A stretch of 64,000 bases of DNA from an uncultured Flavobacteriales bacterium (lineage in GTDB: Bacteria > Bacteroidota > Bacteroidia > Flavobacteriales_D > Sanyastnellaceae): the NCBI GenBank assembly GCA_937974555.1, contig CALJKR010000074.1, positions 1 to 64,000 on the forward strand, in the 5' to 3' direction. Position numbers and translations under genes: made by a program. A model generated the notes under the pieces. That model worked only from the letters and a program-made list of their open reading frames with translations. It was not told the origin of the DNA and made no database searches. Positions 18,125 to 26,399 of this stretch are shown here, in pieces. How positions within the stretch are numbered: the stretch's first letter is position 1; each line of letters begins with the position of its first letter.

Positions 18125-19443
18125 GGTTGTTTTTGTACTTTAATTCGATCCAATTTTCTGTGATTTCCGGCCTCAACGGTAAACGTGTAGTGATGAAATT
18201 GATGCTTTTCTCCCTTCTGCGGAACACGCCCCAAAATCTCCATTAAAAATCCGGCAAGGGTTGAACTGTCTCCTTTTGCATTTTCAAACAGGGCTTCATC
18301 AGCACGAAAAACGCGATAAAAATCGACCAAGGATATTTTCCCTTCAAACAAGTAGGTGTGATCATCAATCACGGAATACTTAAGGTCATCGACATCAAAT
18401 TCATCTTGGATTTCGCCTACAATTTCCTCAATAACGTCCTCCAATGAAACCACGCCAGATAGACCGCCATATTCATCGACCACCAACGCGATGTGCTTTC
18501 GGTCATGACGAAATTCAACCAAGAGATCATCTATTTTTTTGGTTTCTGGAACAAATTTTCCCGATTTGATGATGGATTTCCAATCCAATGCGGAGTCGTG
18601 CAAATGCGGGATCAAATCTTTTACGTGAAGGATACCAATGATTTGATCAATTTGTCCTTCGTAAACAGGCCACCTGGAATACCCCTTTTCTTTGATGGCA
18701 GCGATGATTTCCTCCATACTATTTTCACTGGATAGCATGGCGAGATCTGTTCTTGGGGTCATGATTTGACTGACATTTTTTTCACCAAAGGTGACAATGC
18801 CTTCTAAAATTCTTCTTTCCTCTACGGAGCGCATCTCATTCTGAGTCAGGGCCAATGCATGTCCCAGGTCATCGACGCTGATGGTTTCAATTTTGTTTTT
18901 AATTCTTTGATTGAGCAGATTGCCGGCTTTTATCAATAGCCATCCAAATGGTTTGACTATGACTTGTAAAACATTCAGTGGTCCAACCATCCAACTGGCT
19001 ACTTTTAAATTGTTGGAGGTGGCGTAGATTTTAGGAATTACTTCGCCAAACATGACGATGATGAAGGTGACCAAAACCACATGAATAATCAATGCAGTAA
19101 GTGGACTGTAATCTTCAGGTGGGAACCATGTTTCCATCAAGGCGGTGGACAAAATGACGATGGCAATGTTGACGGCATTGTTGACAATGAGAATGGTTGC
19201 CAGAATTTGTCGGGTAGCTTTTTCCTTGGTAGGAGACGAAGTGAGGGTTCTAATTTTACTCAGGGCACCTTGTTCAGCCTCATCGATTTTTTTTCGCTGT
19301 TCGGGTGTGAAAGAAAACAAAGCCACTTCACTGCTGGATACCGCAGCGCTGGCCAATAAAAGCAACATTACCCCCAATGTGTAGAGGGTAATGTTGATTT
19401 GTAAAGGGATGATCCCTGAAACGAGCAGGATACTTTCGTTCAT
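18121..19443 (-). CDS. gldE: Gliding motility-associated protein GldE (CNNM/CorC family)
   Basis: This 440-residue membrane protein has an N-terminal DUF21/CNNM domain with about four transmembrane helices (residues 10-180). Two CBS domains (ISQIMTPRTDLAML near 225 and the IGILHVKDLI region near 285) and a C-terminal CorC_HlyC domain (EGKISLVDFYRVF near 360) follow. The family includes Mg/Co-efflux related proteins. In Bacteroidota the copy beside gldD is called GldE and genetically supports GldD. The order mutY-ssb-gldE-gldD seen here is typical of the phylum. Confidence 0.92.
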   Translation of the reverse strand: MNESILLVSGIIPLQINITLYTLGVMLLLLASAAVSSSEVALFSFTPEQRKKIDEAEQGALSKIRTLTSSPTKEKATRQILATILIVNNAVNIAIVILSTALMETWFPPEDYSPLTALIIHVVLVTFIIVMFGEVIPKIYATSNNLKVASWMVGPLNVLQVIVKPFGWLLIKAGNLLNQRIKNKIETISVDDLGHALALTQNEMRSVEERRILEGIVTFGEKNVSQIMTPRTDLAMLSSENSMEEIIAAIKEKGYSRWPVYEGQIDQIIGILHVKDLIPHLHDSALDWKSIIKSGKFVPETKKIDDLLVEFRHDRKHIALVVDEYGGLSGVVSLEDVIEEIVGEIQDEFDVDDLKYSVIDDHTYLFEGKISLVDFYRVFRADEALFENAKGDSSTLAGFLMEILGRVPQKGEKHQFHHYTFTVEAGNHRKLDRIKVQKQP

Positions 19444-19446
19444 GAA

Positions 19447-19869
19447 TTAAAATGGAAGAGGATCTTCTTGTTCCAAAGAGGTTGTTGGAATGGGTTCATT
19501 CAAAGCCATCGGCTGTGCATTGGCTTCAGGTGCTTTGGCGGTAAGCATGGTAAACTCATCAGCATGAATTTCTGTAATGTACTTGGTTTCGCCATTTACC
19601 TGATAGTTGCGGTTCCTGATTTTACCTTCCACAAATACCTTCATGCCTTTTTTCAAATACTGGTCACCAATTTCGGCCAAGGCACTCTTGCGAATCACAA
19701 TGTTGTGCCAATCGGTTTGAGAGACCCTCTCGCCGGTTTTGGGATCTTTCCATGACTCCGTAGTAGCCAATGAAAAACTTAAAATTTTACCTCCATTTTC
19801 GAAGGTTTTCAATTCTGGATCTTTTCCGATGTTTCCGATTAAGATCACTTTGTTTACTGTTCCTGACAT
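19447..19869 (-). CDS. ssb: Single-stranded DNA-binding protein
   Basis: SSB coats single-stranded DNA in replication and repair. The 140-residue protein has an OB fold starting MSGTVNKVILIGNIGKDPEL with KVFVEGKIRNRNYQ. It ends in the acidic tip EDPLPF that docks partner proteins. The linker is short. It sits three bases upstream of gldE and 73 bases downstream of mutY. Confidence 0.95.
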   Translation of the reverse strand: MSGTVNKVILIGNIGKDPELKTFENGGKILSFSLATTESWKDPKTGERVSQTDWHNIVIRKSALAEIGDQYLKKGMKVFVEGKIRNRNYQVNGETKYITEIHADEFTMLTAKAPEANAQPMALNEPIPTTSLEQEDPLPF

Positions 19870-19942
19870 AATTTTAATTTTTAGGATTATGCGACAAACC
19901 TAGAAAATGCATCAGGCGCATTCCAAGCTTCGTATAAGGCGC

Positions 19943-21013
19943 CTATAAGCGACCCTTATGCTTGAGGAAGTCAACAAAAATCTTGGGAAATCCAAGATTT
20001 TCGGCCTCATTGGCATTAATCCACTTTTCAAATTTATGTGTATTTAATTCCATATCCTCCATTAATATCGAAAAGATATGCACTTGAAGTTTCCGGTGTG
20101 TGAGCATGTGCGTTGCTTTCCACTCATCTTGAAATGCCAATCGGGAGGGGTCTAGGTCAAATTTCTGAACAAGTTCCAGCCACCCCAGTTCAGTGTTACA
20201 GTGATCTTGAATAATCAAAGGTAAGGTGTAAAGGCCACTCCAAATACCCGTTTCATTTCGCTTGATAACCGCCCATTGCTGGGCATTGTTTTCAATGAAC
20301 AAAGCAAAAACAGATTGGGATTTTACTTTGGTTTTGTTGGCTTTAAAGGGGATTTCAGCAACACTCCCTTGGGCAAAGGCCACGCAGTTTTGGCTTAAGG
20401 GGCAGGTGTTGCATTGTGGGTTTTTGGGAGTGCATAACAGCGCTCCAAACTCCATACTGGCTTGGTTGAAGGTATGCGGCGATGCGCTTTGTATCCATTC
20501 ATCAAGAATGACTTGAAAATCATTTCTTGTTTTTACCGCGTCTATTGGGGCACGTGATCCCAGGTATCTACTCAGCCACCGAAGAACATTGCCATCGATG
20601 GCGGCTTTTGGAAAGTCATAAGCAAATGAGGAAATGGCAGCAGCTGTGTAGGGGCCAACACCTGGAACCTGCAGCCATGAAGAGAAATCATTGGGGAAAA
20701 CACCATTCCATTGGTCAACGATCAATTTTGCTGCTTTGTGAAGGTTTCTCGCTCTAGAGTAGTAGCCGAGACCCTGCCATACCCTAAAGACATCATCCTC
20801 TGAAGCACGGGCCAAATCTTGGACTTTTGGAAATTTTTCAAGGAATGCGTAGTAGTAAGCCATCCCTTGCTGAACGCGGGTTTGCTGTAATATAATTTCT
20901 GATAACCAAATGGCATAGGGGTCACGCGTTTGGCGCCAAGGCAAGTCCCTGCCTTGGGCATTGTACCACGGAATAACCAGACGATTGAAAGCGGGGATTT
21001 CCTTATTTTTCAT
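19943..21013 (-). CDS. mutY: A/G-specific adenine DNA glycosylase MutY
   Basis: MutY removes adenine mispaired with 8-oxoguanine. From the ATG at 21013 the protein has 356 residues. The catalytic Glu is in SEIILQQTRVQQ, the helix-hairpin-helix in VPGVGPYTAAAI and the catalytic Asp in AIDGNVLRWLSR. The 4Fe-4S cysteines have the correct C-x6-C-x2-C-x5-C spacing in CTPKNPQCNTCPLSQNC. A C-terminal Nudix-like domain reads 8-oxoG. An upstream in-frame ATG at 21049 would add 12 residues not typical of MutY. Confidence 0.95.
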   Translation of the reverse strand: MKNKEIPAFNRLVIPWYNAQGRDLPWRQTRDPYAIWLSEIILQQTRVQQGMAYYYAFLEKFPKVQDLARASEDDVFRVWQGLGYYSRARNLHKAAKLIVDQWNGVFPNDFSSWLQVPGVGPYTAAAISSFAYDFPKAAIDGNVLRWLSRYLGSRAPIDAVKTRNDFQVILDEWIQSASPHTFNQASMEFGALLCTPKNPQCNTCPLSQNCVAFAQGSVAEIPFKANKTKVKSQSVFALFIENNAQQWAVIKRNETGIWSGLYTLPLIIQDHCNTELGWLELVQKFDLDPSRLAFQDEWKATHMLTHRKLQVHIFSILMEDMELNTHKFEKWINANEAENLGFPKIFVDFLKHKGRL

Positions 21014-21053
21014 TGATTTCGCAAATTTGAGATTTTTTTTGCACAACACGTTG

Positions 21054-21061
21054 TATATTTG
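21054..21061 (+). promoter_or_regulatory. Possible -7 box of the HU promoter
   Basis: TATATTTG matches TAnnTTTG, 42 bases before the HU start. No TTG lies at the normal spacing; the nearest ones give spacers of 12 and 24 bases. Confidence 0.4.
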
Positions 21062-21103
21062 CCACCCCGAAAAAATTGATATTCACCTTTTTAGAGAGTA
21101 AAG

Positions 21104-21403
21104 ATGACGAAAGCTGATATTGTGACAGAGATTTCAAACAAAACAGGTATTGATAAGAATGATGTTTTGGCGATTGTAGAAGGGTTTATGACCACGTTGA
21201 AGAACTCAATGGAGAAAGGTGAGAATGTTTATTTGAGAGGGTTTGGAAGCTTTGTGGTGAAGAAAAGAGCGGAAAAATTGGGAAGAAATATTTTGGCCAA
21301 GACAACGGTAACCATTCCGGCCCATTATGTTCCTTCTTTCAAGCCCGCCAAGGAATTTGTGGATGCGGTGAAAGAGAAAGTTAAAGTGGCCGAAAATGAG
21401 TAA
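21104..21403 (+). CDS. HU-family DNA-binding protein
   Basis: This 99-residue nucleoid protein bends and compacts DNA as a dimer. It begins MTKADIVTEISNKTGIDKND and has the family phrase GENVYLRGFGSFVVKKRAEK. The DNA-binding arm segment (LAKTTVTIPAHYVPSFKPAK) has the proline typical of HU/IHF arms. The last ten residues are a charged extension. The stop overlaps the next gene by eight bases. The hup-TPR-rng order next to mutY is common in Flavobacteriia. Confidence 0.93.
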   Translation: MTKADIVTEISNKTGIDKNDVLAIVEGFMTTLKNSMEKGENVYLRGFGSFVVKKRAEKLGRNILAKTTVTIPAHYVPSFKPAKEFVDAVKEKVKVAENE

Positions 21404-21977
21404 CAAGAATACAAAACCGGTTATCTTCATTGGAATCGGTTTGGTTCTTATCGTTCTTTTTTTAATCATTCCAAGGAAACCGTGGTCTTCGAAAGAAGAG
21501 TCCGTGAAGCCTGAAATGTCCGGTGAGCAAGCCAAGTTGCAGCAGGCCATTGATTTGGTAAACGGTAGCAATCCCATGCAAGGCATCATGATGTTGCGTG
21601 AGATTGTGGCCAAGGACTCCAATAACGTAGAAGCACAATACTGGTTGGGTGTATTTGCCGTTCAATCAGGACAATTTGAGAAGGCCATTCCTCGCTTTGA
21701 AAAAGTGATAGCATTGGATCCTCAATATTTGTCAGCTTACATGGATTTGGGTGCGGTATACAAGGAAATGGGACAGATTGATGTAGCGCTTCAATTATTT
21801 GAAAAAGCGGCAGAAATTGACAGTACCAACAATTACGCGTTGTTTTTCTCCGGCCAGGCGGCTGAGCTGAATGGCAACAAAGTGAAAGCAAAAAAATATT
21901 ATCAGCAGTTGTTGCGACATACTGAGGATACAGCGATAGTGGCGAAAGTGAAAGAATTGATACAAAAAAATAATTAA
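21396..21977 (+). CDS. Membrane-anchored tetratricopeptide repeat protein
   Basis: This 193-residue protein has one N-terminal transmembrane segment (VIFIGIGLVLIVLFLIIP, residues 8-25) followed by tandem TPR units. The repeats show the expected pattern: AQYWLGVFAVQSGQFEKAIP, AYMDLGAVYKEMGQIDVALQ and ALFFSGQAAELNGNKVKAKK. The TPR part probably faces the periplasm and binds protein partners. The start overlaps the HU stop by eight bases. Its role is unknown. Confidence 0.8.
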   Translation: MSNKNTKPVIFIGIGLVLIVLFLIIPRKPWSSKEESVKPEMSGEQAKLQQAIDLVNGSNPMQGIMMLREIVAKDSNNVEAQYWLGVFAVQSGQFEKAIPRFEKVIALDPQYLSAYMDLGAVYKEMGQIDVALQLFEKAAEIDSTNNYALFFSGQAAELNGNKVKAKKYYQQLLRHTEDTAIVAKVKELIQKNN

Positions 21978-22006
21978 TAGAATACGAACCTTTAAATTTT
22001 ACGAAT

Positions 22007-22102
22007 ATGCCTTGCGGTAAAAAAAGAAAACGTCATAAGATGGCGACACACAAGCGTAAAAAGCGTTTGAGAAAGAATCGTCACAAAAAGAAAGTTCGCT
22101 AG
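22007..22102 (+). CDS. Small basic protein, AURKAIP1/COX24 (mS38)-like
   Basis: This 31-residue gene begins MPCGKKRKRHKMATHKRKKR and ends KKKVR; two thirds of it is Lys, Arg or His. That composition and the KMxxHKRKKRLRKNRHKKK arrangement match the AURKAIP1/COX24 domain family, related to mitochondrial small-subunit protein mS38. In Bacteroidota a short protein of this type is conserved beside rng. It is probably a ribosomal small-subunit-associated peptide. The family link is from knowledge; ribosome binding is inference. It lies 29 bases after the TPR gene. Confidence 0.75.
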   Translation: MPCGKKRKRHKMATHKRKKRLRKNRHKKKVR

Positions 22103-22108
22103 TTTTTA

Positions 22109-22124
22109 GTTAGCGATTGCTAAC
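22109..22124 (+). other. Hairpin in the rng upstream region
   Basis: A perfect 6-bp inverted repeat, GTTAGC-GATT-GCTAAC, lies just after the small basic gene. It has no T-run and is probably an RNA stem in the leader of rng or the trailer of the small gene. Confidence 0.4.
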
Positions 22125-22140
22125 ATAGAATTTGTGGTAT

Positions 22141-22167
22141 ACAGAGTGAGGGCTTCCCTCACCCTGT
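22141..22167 (+). other. Long GC-rich hairpin immediately before rng
   Basis: ACAG-A-GTGAGGG CTT CCCTCAC-C-CTGT forms about 11 bp with one mismatch. It ends 16 bases before the GTG start of RNase G. The following bases (ATTAACTTG) are not a T-run, so it is a weak terminator at best and may be a leader structure. Confidence 0.5.
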
Positions 22168-22183
22168 ATTAACTTGTTTTATT

Positions 22184-23740
22184 GTGAACGTAGAATTAGT
22201 CATTAATCAAACTTCGAAAGGGGTTCAACTTGCCGTGCTTCATGATCGGCAATTGGTTGAATTACATCACGGAGACGCCACTCAGAACTATTCAGTGGGC
22301 GACATTTATTTGGGAAAAGTGCGCAAGCTCGTTCCCCATCTAAATGCGGCTTTTGTTGAAGTGGGTCACGAACGTGATGCCTTTTTGCATTATCTTGATT
22401 TGGGCCCACATTTTGGCACCACGTTACAATACGTGCGCAGTGTCATGACGGGAACCACCAAATCTGGGCATCTATCCACGGTGAAGATGCTACCTGAGAT
22501 TCCCAAGGATGGGATAATCAAAGACCAAGTTGGACAATCCAATCCTATCTTGGTGCAGGTAGCCAAAGAGCCGATTTCAAACAAAGGTCCCCGCGTGACT
22601 TGTGAGATTACACTGGCCGGGAGATACTTGGTTTTGGTTCCTTTCTCTAACAAAGTTTCATTGTCCAGCAGGATAGAAGATGAAGAAGAGAGAACCCGTC
22701 TGCGAAAGCTCATTCAAAACATTCGACCTGCAAATTTTGGTGTGATTATTCGCACCCAGGCCGTGAATACCACTGTTTCAGAACTGGATCAGGATTTAAC
22801 GGATTTGGTTGCTCGATGGGAGTTGATGGTCAAGTCACTTCCACAAGCCAAGGCTCCTCAAAAAATTCTGGGTGAATTGGATAAGACATCAGCGGTATTA
22901 AGGGACATTTTGAGTGATCGCTTCTCTGCTATTCACGTTAACAATCCTGAGTTGGCCAAGACGGTTCGCAAGTTCCTTCATAACAGTGCTCCTGAACTTG
23001 AAGAAATTGTCAAAGAACACAAAGTTGAGGATATTTTTGATGCCTTCAATATTCATCGACAAGTCAAATCATCTTTTGCGAAGCAAGTCAATCTGAAAAG
23101 TGGTGCATACCTAATAGTAGAGCATACGGAAGCGATGCACGTAATCGACGTGAATAGCGGAAACAGAAAACAGGCTTCAGTCAAAGACCAAGAGGAGAAT
23201 GCCTTGCAGACCAACTTGGAATGTGCTAAGGAAGTTGCGAGATTGTTGAGATTGCGAGACATGGGAGGTATTATCTGTGTCGACTTCATTGACATGCAGA
23301 ATAAAGACAACCAGAAGAAATTGCATGATGCGCTTCGCGAAGCGATGAAATCGGATAAAGCCAAACACAACGTTCTTGCCCCAAGTCGTTTTGGTGTTGT
23401 AGAAATTACCAGAGAGAGAGTCAAGCCCGTTACCCAAGTTCAAACGACAGAGCAGTGCCCAAGCTGTCATGGAAAGGGTGTTGTTGAAGCGTCAGTGTTG
23501 TACACGGATCAACTGGAAAATGAAGTACGCGTAGTGGGCCAAGAATTGGGTCACAAGGAATTCATCATGCACGTTCATCCCATGGTGGAAGCTTATCTAA
23601 CCAAAGGTTGGTGGAACAACATCAAAAAATCTTGGCAGAAGAAGTATGGTGTAAAAATCAAATTGGAAGCATCGAGTTCAAGTGAGCTATTGCAATCCAA
23701 GTATTTCTCTCCTTCAGGAGAGGAAATCGTTCTGAAATAA
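22184..23740 (+). CDS. rng: Ribonuclease G (RNase E/G family)
   Basis: This endonuclease matures rRNA and decays mRNA. The 518-residue protein starts at a GTG at 22184 (MNVELVINQTSKGVQLAVLH); no ATG gives the normal N-terminus. Domains in order are an S1-containing N-terminus (VGDIYLGKVRKLVPHLNAAF near 37), an RNase H-like core and the catalytic DNase I-like domain. The two metal-binding Asp residues are in HVIDVNSGNRKQ and CVDFIDMQ. The zinc-link cysteines are in CPSCHGKG near 425. The scaffold tail of E. coli RNase E is absent, which fits RNase G. Leader hairpins upstream could serve autoregulation. Confidence 0.95.
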   Translation: MNVELVINQTSKGVQLAVLHDRQLVELHHGDATQNYSVGDIYLGKVRKLVPHLNAAFVEVGHERDAFLHYLDLGPHFGTTLQYVRSVMTGTTKSGHLSTVKMLPEIPKDGIIKDQVGQSNPILVQVAKEPISNKGPRVTCEITLAGRYLVLVPFSNKVSLSSRIEDEEERTRLRKLIQNIRPANFGVIIRTQAVNTTVSELDQDLTDLVARWELMVKSLPQAKAPQKILGELDKTSAVLRDILSDRFSAIHVNNPELAKTVRKFLHNSAPELEEIVKEHKVEDIFDAFNIHRQVKSSFAKQVNLKSGAYLIVEHTEAMHVIDVNSGNRKQASVKDQEENALQTNLECAKEVARLLRLRDMGGIICVDFIDMQNKDNQKKLHDALREAMKSDKAKHNVLAPSRFGVVEITRERVKPVTQVQTTEQCPSCHGKGVVEASVLYTDQLENEVRVVGQELGHKEFIMHVHPMVEAYLTKGWWNNIKKSWQKKYGVKIKLEASSSSELLQSKYFSPSGEEIVLK

Positions 23741-23902
23741 TTATCGGAACCAGATTCGAATCAAATACACCAACGCAAACAAAAAAATCACCAAAGAGAT
23801 TTTGTTGATGCCGTGCATAAATCGCAGGTTCAAGTCTTTTGATTCTTTTTTGAACCAATTTAAGGGATTAAGATAACCCCAAATTTTTCTGAATATTTCC
23901 AT
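23741..23902 (-). CDS. Small membrane protein, DUF6728-like
   Basis: This 53-residue gene begins MEIFRKIWGYLNPLNWFKKE and has one transmembrane helix (ISLVIFLFALVYLIRIW) after the phrase LRFMHGINKIS. The LKxMHGINKIS-plus-helix layout resembles a small conserved Bacteroidota family that I associate with DUF6728; this link is from memory and tentative. It lies three bases downstream of ridA on the same strand, so it is probably cotranscribed. Its stop abuts the rng stop with no gap. Confidence 0.65.
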   Translation of the reverse strand: MEIFRKIWGYLNPLNWFKKESKDLNLRFMHGINKISLVIFLFALVYLIRIWFR

Positions 23903-23905
23903 GGT

Positions 23906-24286
23906 TTAAATGCTTGCGATAACAGAAATTTCCACCTTACAATCACGGGGCAGTTGTGCCACTTGAACAGCTTCTCGTGCGGGAGGAATGTCACCCACAT
24001 ATTCGCCATAAACAGCATTGATTTTGCCATAATCCGCCATGTCTTTCATAAAAATACTGGCCTTAACCACGTGGTTCCAATCCATTCCCGCTGCACTGAG
24101 CAATCTGGCGATGCTTTGCATGACCATTTGGGTTTCTTCCTCAACGGGTCTTGGAATATATTCATTGGTCTCCAAATCAAGCGCTATTTGCCCGCTGATA
24201 AATAGGAAACTACCTACTCTAATTGCAGGGCTATAGGGCGCCAATGGTTTTGGCGCACCTTCATAATTGACAACCGTTTTTTTCAT
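23906..24286 (-). CDS. ridA: RidA family reactive intermediate/imine deaminase
   Basis: RidA hydrolyses reactive enamines and imines such as 2-aminoacrylate in the cytoplasm. The 126-residue protein shows the family phrases APYSPAIRVGSFLFISGQIA and PAREAVQVAQLPRDCKVEIS. The substrate-carboxylate-binding Arg is in PAREAV near residue 105. It is the first gene of a two-gene minus-strand unit. The pabA promoter overlaps its start from the other strand. Confidence 0.93.
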   Translation of the reverse strand: MKKTVVNYEGAPKPLAPYSPAIRVGSFLFISGQIALDLETNEYIPRPVEEETQMVMQSIARLLSAAGMDWNHVVKASIFMKDMADYGKINAVYGEYVGDIPPAREAVQVAQLPRDCKVEISVIASI

Positions 24287-24296
24287 AGTAGCTTTG
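24267..24296 (+). promoter_or_regulatory. Consensus Bacteroidota promoter of the pabA-like gene
   Basis: TTG (24267-24269), exactly 19 bases, then TAGCTTTG (24289-24296). It overlaps the first 20 bases of ridA on the other strand. Confidence 0.65.
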
Positions 24297-24315
24297 TAAA
24301 CTTTCAGACCGCAAG

Positions 24316-24882
24316 ATGCGAATAATTTTAATTGACAATTACGATTCTTTTACATGGAACATCGTTCATTATCTGGAACAATGTGATTGTCTGGTGGATG
24401 TAGTAAAAAATGATGTTGGGGATATGCCGGATTGGGGAAAGTATGCGGGTTGTGTAATTTCTCCAGGCCCCGGATTACCGCAAGATGCGGGGCATTTGAT
24501 GGGTTGGTTGAAAGAAATTCCTTCTGGTCTTCCGGTGCTGGGAATTTGTCTGGGATTGCAATCTTTGGTGGTGCATACCGGGGGGGAATTGAGAAATCTT
24601 CACCAGCCTTTGCATGGGAAAATGGGTTTTGCAATTAAAACGGGAAAAGGGAAGCTGTGGCACTCGATGCCAGAAAGGATGGCAGTTGCCCATTATCATT
24701 CTTGGGTGGCCGACGAGGATCGTTTGCCTCCGCAATGGCGGATTGGTTTTGTCTCAGATGACCAATTGATTTTAGCAATCGAGCATGAAAGTAAACCCTG
24801 GTCTGCGGTTCAATTTCATCCGGAGTCTATTCTTTCACAAGATGGAATACGTTGGTTTCAATTGTGGTTGGCATCGTTCTAA
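24316..24882 (+). CDS. pabA: Glutamine amidotransferase, anthranilate/aminodeoxychorismate synthase component II
   Basis: This class I amidotransferase subunit supplies ammonia to chorismate-using enzymes for folate (PabB) or tryptophan (TrpE) synthesis. The 188-residue protein has IDNYDSFTWNIVHYL at the start, the nucleophile Cys in GICLGLQSL near residue 78 and the catalytic His-Glu in VQFHPESILS near 170. The usual GxCLGHQ has Leu instead of His here. No partner gene is adjacent, so pabA against trpG cannot be settled. Lack of trp genes favours pabA. Confidence 0.75.
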   Translation: MRIILIDNYDSFTWNIVHYLEQCDCLVDVVKNDVGDMPDWGKYAGCVISPGPGLPQDAGHLMGWLKEIPSGLPVLGICLGLQSLVVHTGGELRNLHQPLHGKMGFAIKTGKGKLWHSMPERMAVAHYHSWVADEDRLPPQWRIGFVSDDQLILAIEHESKPWSAVQFHPESILSQDGIRWFQLWLASF

Positions 24883-24893
24883 TTACTATTCAT

Positions 24894-24901
24894 TATCTTT
24901 G
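24894..24901 (+). promoter_or_regulatory. Possible -7 box of the DUF4159 gene
   Basis: TATCTTTG matches TAnnTTTG and ends five bases before the ATG at 24907. The nearest upstream TTG is at a 23-base spacing, so the promoter is only half supported. Confidence 0.35.
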
Positions 24902-24906
24902 AGCAA

Positions 24907-25572
24907 ATGAAAAAGTATCTTGGCATTCTGCTGTTTTTCCTGACTTTTGCGATACAGGCAGCCGTTCCACCGGGAGGGTTTAAAATAGCGGTGATGAAGT
25001 ACAAAGGGGGCGGAGATTGGTACGCAAATCCAACGGCCCTGCCCAATTTGGTAAAGTTCATCAATAAGAATTTGAGAACCACCGTAGATGAAGCTGTAGC
25101 GACGGTGGATGTGGGAAGTTCTGAAATATTTGACTACCCATTTGTGCACATGACGGGACACGGCAATGTGGTTTTTAATGGTGATGACGTGGCAAATTTG
25201 CGGATGTATCTTTTGTCTGGTGGGTTTCTACATATTTCGGACAACTATGGAATGGATATGTATGTGAGAAGAGAAATGAAAAAGGTTTTCCCGGAATTGG
25301 AATGGATTGAGGTACCTTTTGATCATCCTATTTATCATGGCACCTATGAGTTTCCCAAAGGATTGCCTAAAATACATGAGCACGACAATAAGCCACCCAA
25401 AGGATTGGGCCTATTTTTCGAAGGACGATTGGTTTGTTTTTATGATTTTGAATGTGATTTGGGAGATGGATGGGAAGATGCAGCAGTTCACAATGACAGC
25501 GAGCAGAACCGTTTAAATGCCCTAAAAATGGGAGCCAATCTCGTTGAGTATGCCTTTACCAAAGGAAACTGA
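24907..25572 (+). CDS. DUF4159 domain protein, exported
   Basis: The 221-residue protein has a signal peptide (MKKYLGILLFFLTFAIQA). It is followed by a single DUF4159 domain with the phrases FKIAVMKYKGGGDWYANPTA, VHMTGHGNVVF, GGFLHISDNYGMDMYVRRE and VPFDHPIYHGTYEFP. DUF4159 resembles the ThuA/class I glutamine amidotransferase-like fold and has no established activity. The end overlaps the next gene by 23 bases, suggesting coupled translation. Confidence 0.85.
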   Translation: MKKYLGILLFFLTFAIQAAVPPGGFKIAVMKYKGGGDWYANPTALPNLVKFINKNLRTTVDEAVATVDVGSSEIFDYPFVHMTGHGNVVFNGDDVANLRMYLLSGGFLHISDNYGMDMYVRREMKKVFPELEWIEVPFDHPIYHGTYEFPKGLPKIHEHDNKPPKGLGLFFEGRLVCFYDFECDLGDGWEDAAVHNDSEQNRLNALKMGANLVEYAFTKGN

Positions 25573-26347
25573 TTTCCCTTTTTTAAAATTTAAGGATGCA
25601 ATGGATTTGGCCGTTGAGGCCTATAACCGTATCGAATTTATTGAAACAGATCCCATTTCTATTCCACATGGTTTTAAAGACCCATTGGATAAAGAAGTTT
25701 CAGGGTTAATGACCGCACTTATCTCTTGGGGCAATCGAAAGGCCATCTTGAATACTGCACGGATATGGATGGAGACCATGGACCAATCTCCTTATGCCTT
25801 TGTAAAATCGGCCTCTCCCATGGAAATCAAAACGCTTTCCAAATTTATCTATCGAACATTGAACGCGGATGATGTGATTACATTGATTTATCTTTTGAGA
25901 AAAGCCTATCAAAAGCATTCATCACTTGAAGAAGCATTTATTCTGGGATTCGAAAAAGGAGATGCAATGGATGGAATAATCGAATTTAGGAGATCTTTTT
26001 TGGAGCCCATTCATTCGGCTCGTTTTGGGAAGCATGTGGCCAATCCCCAAGATGGTTCAGCCGCCAAAAGAATCAATATGTTTTTGCGATGGATGGTAAG
26101 AAAAGATGAACAGGGGGTAGATTTTGGTTTATGGAAAAGAATACCCATGTCCAAACTGAGTATCCCTTTGGATGTTCATAGTGGAAACACCGCCAGAGAA
26201 TTTCAATTGTTGAAGAGAATTCAGAATGATGCGCGATCGGTAAGAGAATTGGATTCCAATCTGAGATTATTGGATCCAAAGGATCCTGTCAAATATGATT
26301 TTGCGCTCTTTGGATTGGGTGTAAATCACAAAAAACCAATTATTTAA
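25550..26347 (+). CDS. TIGR02757 (DUF2400) family protein
   Basis: This is a conserved cytoplasmic protein of 265 residues from the ATG at 25550. A TTG two codons upstream is less likely. Family phrases are DPISIPHGFKDPLDKEVSGL, GKHVANPQDGSAAKRINMFL, RWMVRKDEQGVDFGLW and PLDVHSGNTARE. The last three resemble the helix-hairpin-helix glycosylase fold, but no catalytic role is established. It overlaps the DUF4159 gene. Confidence 0.85.
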   Translation: MPLPKETDFPFLKFKDAMDLAVEAYNRIEFIETDPISIPHGFKDPLDKEVSGLMTALISWGNRKAILNTARIWMETMDQSPYAFVKSASPMEIKTLSKFIYRTLNADDVITLIYLLRKAYQKHSSLEEAFILGFEKGDAMDGIIEFRRSFLEPIHSARFGKHVANPQDGSAAKRINMFLRWMVRKDEQGVDFGLWKRIPMSKLSIPLDVHSGNTAREFQLLKRIQNDARSVRELDSNLRLLDPKDPVKYDFALFGLGVNHKKPII

Positions 26348-26370
26348 CCTTTATTTCGGTTCGAATAACC

Positions 26371-26378
26371 TAAATTTG
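26371..26378 (+). promoter_or_regulatory. Possible -7 box of the large deacetylase-like gene
   Basis: TAAATTTG matches TAnnTTTG, 21 bases before the ATG at 26400. No TTG lies at the expected -33 position. Confidence 0.35.
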
Positions 26379-26399
26379 TCGACCCAAAAAATTTGGCTT

